NCBI GenBank assembly: GCA_023362775.1
Contig: JALMGJ010000002.1
Location: 55,708,914 to 55,772,913, forward strand
Reading direction: 5' to 3'
DNA: 64,000 nucleotides
DNA from: Charina bottae
Lineage: Eukaryota > Chordata > Lepidosauria > Squamata > Charinaidae
Shown here: piece after piece, positions 56,375 to 64,000 of the stretch
How the letters are laid out: each line of letters starts with the position of its first letter
How positions within the stretch are numbered: position 1 is the stretch's first letter
Translations under genes and position numbers: made by a program
Notes under the pieces: model-generated
The model's input: only the letters and a program-made list of their open reading frames with translations
Told to the model about the DNA's origin: nothing
Databases searched by the model: none

Positions 56375-56773
56375 CAGGTAGTCCTCACCTAACAACCATT
56401 CGTTTAGTGATGGTTCGGACTTACGACAATGCTGAAAAAACCGACTTATGACTGGTCCTCACACTTACAACCGTCACAGCATCCACATGGTCACATGATC
56501 ACAATTTGGGTGCTTGGCAACTGGTTTGCATTTATGACCGTCGCACGTCCCATGGTCACATGATCGCCATTTTTTACCTTCCCGGCTGGCTTCTGGCAAG
56601 CAAAATCAATGGGGAACCATGTGATTCGCTTAACAACCATGTGGTTTGCTTAATGCCTGTGGTGATTCGCTTAACAACCGCTGAAAAAAAAAGGTTGTAA
56701 AATCAGGTTGGATTCGCTTAATGACCGCTTCGCTTAGCAACGGAAATTGTGGTTGTTAAGCAAGGACTATCTG
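56375..56773. mobile_element. Tigger-like (TcMar) non-autonomous element, 399 bp
   Basis: Ends CAGGTAGTCCTCACCTAACA and TGTTAAGCAAGGACTATCTG are inverted repeats flanked by TA at 56373-56374 and 56774-56775, the Tc1/mariner-type target duplication. The interior repeats AACAACC and GATTCGCTTAA motifs. No transposase is present. Confidence 0.85.
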
Positions 56774-56797
56774 TAAATGATGAAAAAATAAAAATCA

Positions 56798-56875
56798 GCC
56801 ATATTTGGGCCTAGAGTCACTGAGAGTTGGGCAGCATATAAATTTAAAAAAAGAAATAAAGAAATAAGTAACAAG
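56798..56875 (+). mobile_element. CR1/L2-type LINE tail
   Basis: GGCCTAGAGTCACTGAGAGT, TGGGCAGCATATAAATTTAA and then AAATAAAGAAATAAG match the common 3' tail of squamate CR1/L2 elements. Confidence 0.6.
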
Positions 56876-56879
56876 ATGA

Positions 56880-58235
56880 ATATAAGATTAATTTTACCCT
56901 TAGGGTTTACTCCCAAGTTTGGAGTTGACTTCTTCCAAAAATTCTTAAGAGACAGAACAAGATGTCCATCTGGGACTTCATGATTCACAAAAAGGTAGTT
57001 TTTTTTCTTCATGTTTTCATTTGGTTAATCTGATGCATATTTTGTATCAGGTCATTTAGAATCTCATGTGCTAGCCTTTTTAGAAAAGAAGCAACCCTGA
57101 TTTAACCTTTTAAAAAAATCTTGTATGAGGATTTTAGAGGAAGAAACAAGATTCTGATTCCCAGCAGTTGTCTCTTATTTTCAAAAACCTAAAAAAACAA
57201 TGACAAACAGTTCTGCATTTTCCCTATCATTCTCAATTTGATGAGAGAAATCATGATTAAAATTTCTTTTAAAAGGAAAAGAGAATTTCTATGAAATTCC
57301 CATGGGTGGAATAGAATGTTGAGTTAGTTAGGAGGTGGTGAAGAGTGAGAGTGGATGTTCTGTCTTTTATTCTGTGGTCATTTCTCTAAAGGTTTGCAGA
57401 CTCCTTGGCTTTTCATACTTCAATTAAATCCCAGGGGAAGACATTGGGCCATGCCAACAGCAGAATTCTGCCAACTGCAGCAATAAACCTCAAAAATACC
57501 ATCAAGAGAAATTTGAAAGAAAAAAAATAATTTTGAGAATATGATCAACAAAAGAAGGTTCCTTTGAGAGAAGGAAACTTCTGAGAAACTGCAAGGTAGA
57601 TTGTGGCACAGCGTTATTTATTTCTTCTAAGCTCAAGGATTCTTCCCAAGCATGTAGATGCTTGCACACTGTTCATACCAATAGTAAATATAAACCCAAA
57701 TTCAACAAAACCAGCTAGAGAAAATCAGTATTGCTCTACAGAACAATGCAAGGCTGTGCAGTGGCAATGCTGGGGATAATGGATTAAAAAAAGAGGAAAA
57801 AAAGCCTACTACAATTGAGTTGAAATATAAAACAATAATTTATTTTAACTTCATTTTACTTGTTAATAACTAGTCATGATTTCCATGAAAACTGCTCTCA
57901 ATTTCAATACATTCCAATCTACAAAGCTGACAGCTACTACAATGGGCATTTCAAATTACACAATTGGTTTTGTAACACCATTAGACACACATGCACATTC
58001 GTTCAACAGGCTGCAGCCTTGGCAAACTTCAAAACCTTTCAGAGCTGCAGCATGTAGTAGTTGCCTTCTGCTCTTTCAAGTGATACCTACTTCCTTCCTT
58101 CAGAAACCAGAGAGAGAGAAACTAAAAGAGTGTAGCTGTTAGCTAGAGCCCTAAAGAGTCATATGCATAATACTTTCAGTGCCTAGGTACCGTCTGTCCC
58201 CATACTCTTTCATGGTAGGCTTCCTCCATGGTCTC
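56880..58235. other. Unassigned stretch downstream of PDZRN3
   Basis: No gene seen. An alternative minus-strand AATAAA (57839-57844) lies here and could mark a longer PDZRN3 3' UTR. Confidence 0.45.
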
Positions 58236-58252
58236 TGTATCTGTATCGTCAC

Positions 58253-58258
58253 TTTATT
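58253..58258 (-). promoter_or_regulatory. Candidate PDZRN3 polyadenylation signal
   Basis: AATAAA on the minus strand, about 970 nt beyond the stop codon. Not verified by any cleavage-site evidence. Confidence 0.45.
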
Positions 58259-58536
58259 CCAATGACCTATCTCTGGCTACTTTGTTGAAGTAGGACTGTA
58301 GCTACCCAAGTATTTATAGTAATCACAGTGAGATTTTAATACTACCAGTCCAGCCAGTGCAATCCAAATTATTCCAATCAGCCATCAAATCTAGGGAGGT
58401 ACATCAGGATTTATCCTATCTGGCAGGTAAGCTGTATTTAGTTACCTATCATAGGTTCTATTATGGACAGGCAAGCTGTACCAGGAGGCAAAACAATATA
58501 TATATGTACAACTCCAAAGACACAGCTGGTGTGATA

Positions 58537-58705
58537 AAAAAAGGTAAGGGTTCCCCCGCACAGTCGTGTCCGACTGTAGGGGCCGGTGCTCATCTCCGTT
58601 TGTTAGCCGAAGAGCCAGCATTGTCCGAAGACGCTTCCACGGTTATGTCGCTGGCATGACGTGCGCGGAACGCTGTTACCTACCCACCAAAGTGGTACCT
58701 ATACT
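58537..58705 (-). mobile_element. Partial Sauria SINE in PDZRN3 3' UTR
   Basis: Plus-strand AAAGGTAAGGGTTCCCCCGC, CAGTCGTGTCCGACTGTAGG and CCACCAAAGTGGTACCTAT are the 3' half of a Sauria SINE in minus orientation. The tRNA head is missing. Confidence 0.88.
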
Positions 58706-59222
58706 GCAAAACGATTCTATGAAGGGTTTGCTAGTTCAGCTAAAAATATTGATTAAAACAGCAACTTCTGCAGAAAAAGGACGTAATAGCAAAGATATAC
58801 TGCAAAATACTGTCTTGTTAAAAATACATATTTGAGGTTGTCTTTGCGTTTCTGCATGTGTAACCTTTTTTAAAATATGAATATAGTTTTAAAAAGATAT
58901 TACCTGTGTTAAGTATGATTAATATGTTTTCCTGTTATTTTAAAACACTTTATGCAAAAGGATAACAAGTTACAAAAAAAAAGGTACTATTGGTATTCCA
59001 AATAACCTCTGCCTCTTCAGTATTGCCTTCAAAGATTTGGGGTGGATGATGTCTCTCTCCTCTTTGAGAACATTTGAGAAACCCAAGTTCTCCATTTGAA
59101 TGGTAGATGTGTCTTATATACAAACAAACAAACAAACAAACAAAAGTGTTGCCACATTGAACGAGGCAAGAATCTCTACCCCAACGGAAGGGTTTTAGGA
59201 ACTTAGCTTTGGCACAGAGAAA

Positions 59223-60761
59223 TTATACCGTAGTCACTGACAGGAACGAGTTGTAAACTTTTGTCCCATCTGGTGATTTTGTGCCATGTGTTAGGAGTTC
59301 TTGGATTGTCATCCAATTGTCAAATATCTTTTTGTTTCTTTTCTTCATCATTTTTTTGTGGCTCAATTCTATGATATTCATTTCCTTCTTGTCCTCAGTC
59401 CCTTGTTGCTCCTTTAAGCATTCCAACCGGCTTTGCATCATAAACTCGCGCCGCTTTCTCTGCTCCTTGGCTTTCACAACGTGCTGCTTCCGCTCCTCCT
59501 TACTCCAGTAACGGCCCATCTTCATTTCGCTGATGGCATCGTCATCTGTGGTCATGCCGCTGCGCTCCTCCCTGATCTTTATAGCACGCTCTCGCAGCAG
59601 CCGGTCCCTTACTGGCCTCTTGGTAATATAGCGAGTGCCATCACTCCTGACCTTGACTTTCCATTCCATCCTGGGTTCACTCTGGCTCGAAGAGTTCCAG
59701 TCTTTACACATGCTCACTAAACTCATCTGGCTCTGCGCATATTCCACTGCAGACTTCTGTTGGATCAACTGCATGTAGCTCTGGTAGTGCTGGGCATGGG
59801 CAGGAATATGGGCATGCTTGTATGGAGAGTGCTGATATGGAGACAAAGAGGACCCACCGGCTTTGGGAGCTGGGCTTTTGCTTCCATCATTAATTTTCCT
59901 TTCCTTGATTTCCAGCGGCTGGCTAAGGTCAGCCTCTTTGGGATGAGGGGGTTTAGCCAGGCTGGATTCCTGATCTTCTGAGCTAGGCAGCAACATTTTC
60001 AGAGTGCCTTCTGCCCCCTCACTGCCTTGTAAAGTGAGAGTGTCTGCTGTCCTACACAGAGAGTTGTTTGGGGAGATATCCAATGTGAGCGGTGTGCTTC
60101 GGCAACTTTCACCAGTGTTGTATGCACTGGAGCTGTCCTTATCTGATTTTTCTGGGAGCTCAGTAATATCTGAGAGCTCATGTCGGCGGACATCAATGCT
60201 GGTATTGTAGTTGCGGAAGCCACTGTTATGCAGCATCCATGGCTCTCGAAATTGTTCCTTCAACTGCTGCATCTTATGGGCTCGTACAATGTTAAGACAC
60301 TCCAGTTCAATATTACGCAGCTCCTCATTCAGCATCTCCAGCTCCCTGTCCACACTTTCATGGTCACTTTTACTCATATCCAGAGTACTGTTATGGCAGT
60401 ACAGACTGTATGGGTTTGCGGACTTGACCTGGCATTTCAGCTCCAGCAATTCACGAAACCTCTCACACTCATCCACTGAGATGCCAAGGAAGTCTGCATC
60501 TGTGCAATCAGCTGAAATAAATGACTCGTTGCTGAACGGCATGTCACCACTGCCCAGCGTGTCATGGCTATAAGCAAGCTTCTTCTGGCTTCCCAAGGTG
60601 TTTGAAGAAGTAATGTGATCATCGGCATTGTTCTCTTGCTCGGAGCTCTCATCATTCCGAGTGCTGTCATCTGTACGCCCAACACCACTGTCTTTTTCGT
60701 GTTGGTTGGATAAAATGGTCGCAGTATCTGTGGTGCCACCATCCTCTTCATTTTTCTTCTT
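59223..60761 (-). CDS. PDZRN3: PDZRN3 terminal coding exon (512 codons + stop)
   Basis: PDZRN3 (LNX3) is a cytoplasmic RING-type E3 ubiquitin ligase with PDZ domains; in other vertebrates it acts in synapse and muscle differentiation and ubiquitinates MuSK. This exon starts at a good acceptor (TTCTGTTTAG before 60761) in phase 0 with [17 protein letters not shown]. It contains [40 protein letters not shown], a probable coiled coil around [20 protein letters not shown], and [20 protein letters not shown]. Next come [39 protein letters not shown], the basic [18 protein letters not shown], and a C-terminal SVTTV class-I PDZ ligand, stop TAA. No break is seen. The close resemblance to mammalian PDZRN3 is from memory; PDZRN4 is the main alternative. 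Confidence 0.88.
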   Translation of the reverse strand, partial: KKKNEEDGGTTDTATILSNQHEKDSGVGRTDDSTRNDESSEQENNADDHITSSNTLGSQKKLAYSHDTLGSGDMPFSNESFISADCTDADFLGISVDECERFRELLELKCQVKSANPYSLYCHNSTLDMSKSDHESVDRELEMLNEELRNIELECLNIVRAHKMQQLKEQFREPWMLHNSGFRNYNTSIDVRRHELSDITELPEKSDKDSSSAYNTGESCRSTPLTLDISPNNSLCRTADTLTLQGSEGAEGTLKMLLPSSEDQESSLAKPPHPKEADLSQPLEIKERKINDGSKSPAPKAGGSSLSPYQHSPYKHAHIPAHAQHYQSYMQLIQQKSAVEYAQSQMSLVSMCKDWNSSSQSEPRMEWKVKVRSDGTRYITKRPVRDRLLRERAIKIREERSGMTTDDDAISEMKMGRYWSKEERKQHVVKAKEQRKRREFMMQSRLECLKEQQGTEDKKEMNIIELSHKKMMKKRNKKIFDNWMTIQELLTHGTKSPDGTKVYNSFLSVTTV

Positions 60762-61262
60762 CTAAACAGAAAATTAAGAACTGGTATGTCCATTAAAGAA
60801 GCAAAACTAACATGCAAACTAAGGGGGGGGGGTTGCCTATATGGAATGGGCCAGAGTTTATCAAGATCTTGTAGGGAAGATTGATTTGGCCTTCCTTCCT
60901 ATAGTGAAATGCCAGCCACAAAAAGACAATTCTTGGGCAGCTAAAATTCAATTATTTTAGTATAAGTCTTAACAGTTAGAACTGTTTTTTTTAAGTACTG
61001 AGAATCTCAAAGTCAGTGATGCAAAGCCAAGGGCTAACTTGTACCATAGACTTCATTTATAAGAATATTTCTAGGCTCCACAGAGATATTTTTTGAAAAC
61101 TAAAATGAAAATGGTAGCTACAAGCCAGTGCTTTCTTTGGAAAGGTGTACACCTATCCTGAAAAAAAGATAGAGGTACGTTGGGTTGATGGAGAACATCC
61201 TGAGAATTAGCAGTAGTTGGATAAGAAGCACCAACCATTTATTTTTGGTATATTGATGTTTT

Positions 61263-61604
61263 AAAAGGTAAAGGTTCCCCTCGCACATTTGTGCAGTCGT
61301 GTCCGACTCTAGGGGCCGGTGCTCATCTCCGTTTGTTAGCCAAAGAGCCAGCGTTGTCCGAAGACGCTTCCATGGTCATGTGGCCGCATGACGTGCACAG
61401 AACGCTGTTACCTACCCACCGAAGTGGTACCTATTCATCTACTTGCATTTGCATGCTTTCAAATTGCTAGGTTGGGAAGAGCTGGGGCTAGTGCGGGAGC
61501 TCACTCCACACGCAGGGCTAGGGATTCGAACCTCCGAACTTGCGATCTTCCGATCGACAAGCCTGGCGTCTTACCTGCTGAGCCACCAGTAGGTAAGTAG
61601 CCCC
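61263..61604 (-). mobile_element. Sauria SINE, full length, 12-bp TSD
   Basis: In minus orientation. The tail is at AAAAGGTAAAGGTTCCCCTC and GTGTCCGACTCTAGGGGCCG, and the B-box at 61523 (GGGATTCGAACC on plus). It is flanked by ATATTGATGTTT at 61250-61262 and 61605-61616. The head end is modified (AGCCACCAGTAGGTAAGTAG). Confidence 0.92.
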
Positions 61605-61631
61605 ATATTGATGTTTGGTGACTGGCTAAAC

Positions 61632-61906
61632 CAGGGCTTTTCAAAGTGCCGCCGCTGGCGACACACCAGCGGTGGCGGCGCGGGGGGGCGTACGGCGGTG
61701 CGCACATGCACGGTGGCGGCGCGGGGGGGCGTGCGGCGGCGCGCGTGTGAACGGCGGCGGCAGCCTCCGCTAAAACGCGGAAACACTGATACCGCGCCGC
61801 TGCCGCCGCGCACACGCGTGCCGCCGCTTCCGGATGGTGTGGCGACACACTACGCTGTGTGTGGCGACACACTTTTGTGTCGCGACACACAGTTTGGAAA
61901 GCTCTG
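61632..61906. mobile_element. hAT MITE, GC-rich, 275 bp, exact 8-bp TSD
   Basis: Ends CAGGGCTTTTCAAAG and TTTGGAAAGCTCTG. Exact GGCTAAAC copies lie at 61624-61631 and 61907-61914. It shares the TGTGTCGCGACACACAG palindrome with the 43630 element. The interior is a CpG-dense repeat of GGCGGCGCGGGGGGGCGT units. It is in the PDZRN3 intron, about 120 bp from an exon donor site. Confidence 0.93.
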
Positions 61907-61990
61907 GGCTAAACCCACCACTTGAGACATGTTTTATACCTGCAGTCTGGAGTTTGACTAAGTTCCCACAACATGCTCTCAACATTTTCA

Positions 61991-62257
<267 letters not shown>

Positions 62258-62271
62258 TTATTCGGAGTAAT

Positions 62272-62336
62272 CTTATTTTATTTATTTATTCTTTCGATTT
62301 CTATCACCGCCCCATCTCCCCTGAAGGGGACTCTGG
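62272..62336 (-). mobile_element. Short L2 3' tail fragment
   Basis: TTTATTTATTTATTCTTTCG with CGCCCCATCTCCCCTGAAGG and GGACTCTGG is the terminal part of the L2 3' UTR seen at 17.3 kb. Confidence 0.8.
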
Positions 62337-63052
62337 ACTTCTTGCCACATTAGTTCTGCTCATTTTCTTCCATGCTGTGAACCCCAAGTGCAGAAGGGTG
62401 GATCTGTAAGCATGTGCATTGCTGTCATCCCAGTTTAGAATAGTAAATAATTCTGCGCTAAATTCCCCTCTCAAATTTCAAGAATCCCCATCACCCCACA
62501 AATTCCTAGAAATAAATTTATTACTGGCTTAAAAAAAATCCAGATGGTTTCTGACATGGACATGGACACGTGCAGCAATAATGTAGTGTTACTACCAATT
62601 GGGACTGTGGAAAACTTCATAGGGGTGCATCAGCTCAGTGATAATGCTTTGCAAACTGTATTCAGGGAGCCTCTGGAGGTGCTGAAAGAAGCTTCTGGGC
62701 ATGTACAAAATCATATCCTTATCACGTCTTGATGAGGTGAACAGACTGCCTACCCAGCACACTGAGACCAACAGAGCTACTGCAAATGTAAAATATTCAA
62801 TCTCCTGGCAAATAACTTTGCTTTCCCCTCTCTGCCATATTATATAAAAAATAACTTCACGCCTTCATCATTTTTGCATTAACACTTTGGTCTTCCATTT
62901 GCTAACCCCAGGGCCTTTAAAAATCATTTCACTTTTTATCTCTTTAACTACATGTTACCATTCCTGCAAAGCATTTCTTTCTAGCTCTAGTTCCTACCCT
63001 GACCTTTAACTCTATCAGTAGGCTAGCACTCCCATCTCTTGTATATACTGTT

Positions 63053-63190
63053 TGACTGATCGATTACATGCTATCAAATTGGTGTTGGCTCTTAGTGGCC
63101 ACACAGTTAGACCTTTTCCAGGATGACCTGTCCCTTGGAATGTGGCCCTTCAGCTTTTCCATGGGTCCACCTATTACTGCTGCAATTGGC
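63053..63190 (-). mobile_element. LINE 3'-end repeat (unassigned family), copy 2
   Basis: Homologous to 12906-13035. The minus strand encodes RDRSSWKRSNCVATKSQHQF. It lies in a PDZRN3 intron. Confidence 0.5.
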
Positions 63191-63311
63191 TTAAAATACT
63201 GATACATCCTGCAATAACCTTTTTTATTATCTTGACCAGCTTTAATCATCAGAAGGGATTGTTCACTATAAAACATAAGTAACATGCACATAAATAACTG
63301 AAATACTGCAC

Positions 63312-63416
63312 CTGGAGAATTTCTGGTCTTGCTATGAGTAAGGAGACATTCTTGCTTTCTTCACTGGTCAGGAGGGCTACAGCTTCTTCTCGATTTTGTA
63401 TCTCAATTCCATTAAT
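63312..63416 (-). CDS. PDZRN3: PDZRN3 exon encoding end of PDZ2, 35 codons
   Basis: A 105-bp phase-0 exon encodes [20 protein letters not shown] followed by [15 protein letters not shown], the C-terminal half of the second PDZ domain. The acceptor is TTCTCCCATCAG|ATTAATGG at 63417 and the donor CTCCAG|GTGCAG at 63311. It splices in frame to LDEGWMDDD at 62146. The N-terminal RING, PDZ1 and the first half of PDZ2 must lie beyond base 64000. Confidence 0.93.
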
Positions 63417-64000
63417 CTGATGGGAGAAAATGAAAAAAAATATCTTCTTCTGGCCCCCCTCTCCAATCACTTAGAAGGTGCAGCAAAGTATGTCTCTAGA
63501 AAAACTTGCCGCCATATAGATACTTTTGACAGATATATTACTCTGGGTTTTGACACTTATATAGCCTATGGCATGTAATTTATCAGAACAACCTGCAGAT
63601 TCATGAAACAAATAGAAGTATCTGAGTTCAGTTCTGCATTTACCCCCAAAGCCACCGATCAAGGTAATTGCTTTTCATCTCCTTTTTGAATCTCTAAAAT
63701 GGGAAGAATTTACCTCATACCCACTTCCCATATTCTTTTTCTTTTGGTTCACCAAAATAATCAAGCAGCTACAGTGTTTAAAGTTTTGAGGGAAAAAAGA
63801 AAGAAAAACAGCAGTCTATGTTTTAGGAGCATCGTAACATGGAATGAGCTGATTTTCCATGTCAAGGAAAAGTCTAGTTTTAAAACTTTGCCCTGGAAAG
63901 ATAAATACCTCTTCTTGCCACATAAACTTTATTGCATCAAAAAGTAATGTGACATCTGGGATTCACGGGACTGTTGTGAGGCTGAATAAAATAAGGATTA
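63417..64000 (-). other. PDZRN3: PDZRN3 intron, continuing past window
   Basis: Upstream of the PDZ2 exon acceptor. No further exon or recognised repeat seen to the end of the window. Confidence 0.6.

Larger units (their letters stand above)
58235..59222 (-). other. PDZRN3: PDZRN3 probable 3' UTR
   Basis: This follows the PDZRN3 stop codon on the minus strand. A canonical AATAAA lies at 58253-58258 (minus strand GGAATAAAGTGACG), about 970 nt after the stop. It contains a partial Sauria SINE and a (CAAA)n tract at 59121-59144. The 3' end is inferred; a second AATAAA at 57839-57844 is an alternative. Confidence 0.5.

Overview
The window is nuclear DNA of a squamate reptile (lizard or snake). 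The evidence is the repeat content: an intact BovB (RTE-clade) LINE, several Sauria-type tRNA-derived SINEs whose tails resemble BovB, L2-clade LINEs, CORE/MIR-like SINEs, many hAT MITEs with exact 8-bp target duplications, and GATA/ATCT arrays. Species cannot be fixed from the sequence alone.

One host gene is recognisable. The last 5 kb carries, on the minus strand, the 3' end of PDZRN3, a PDZ-domain RING-finger ubiquitin ligase. It shows three exons with good splice sites: 63312-63416, 62030-62146 and the terminal coding exon 59223-60761. A probable 3' UTR runs to about 58.2 kb. Together the exons encode the C-terminal ~586 residues. The 5' part of the gene lies beyond base 64000. The other 58 kb is gene-poor downstream sequence.

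Layout. 1-5.9 kb: mostly unassigned, with LINE scraps and a perfect AT hairpin. 5.9-10.8 kb: a hAT MITE, then a 4.3-kb hAT transposon with a broken transposase that was itself hit by an LTR-like element and L2 pieces. 11.0-12.9 kb: an L1-like non-autonomous insertion with a 16-bp TSD. 13.5-17.3 kb: solo LTR, Sauria SINEs, palindromic MITE, an old duplication and a CORE-SINE. 17.3-20.1 kb: long L2 copy. 21.3-24.5 kb: full-length BovB with an uninterrupted 1010-codon ORF and 12-bp TSD. 24.6-28.3 kb: MITEs and a BovB 3' end. 28.3-34.2 kb: complete but frame-broken Ty3/gypsy chromodomain retrotransposon with paired 356-bp LTRs and a 5-bp TSD. 35-52 kb: microsatellites, L2 tail, MITEs, CORE-SINEs, a Penelope-like relic, a Tc1-like relic, a LINE relic containing a U2 snRNA fragment, and a BovB 3' copy. 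52.3-55 kb: degraded endogenous retrovirus 3' half. 56.4 kb: Tigger-like element. 58.2-64 kb: PDZRN3.

The elements interact as parasites. BovB-type reverse transcriptase is the expected driver of the Sauria SINEs, and an autonomous hAT transposase the driver of the hAT MITEs; the only hAT transposase here is broken. I see no host operon, CRISPR array or clearly new gene system. The most noteworthy items are the intact BovB, the L1-like non-autonomous element, the nested hAT mosaic, the MITE pair with identical architecture and exact TSDs, and the U2-containing LINE relic.
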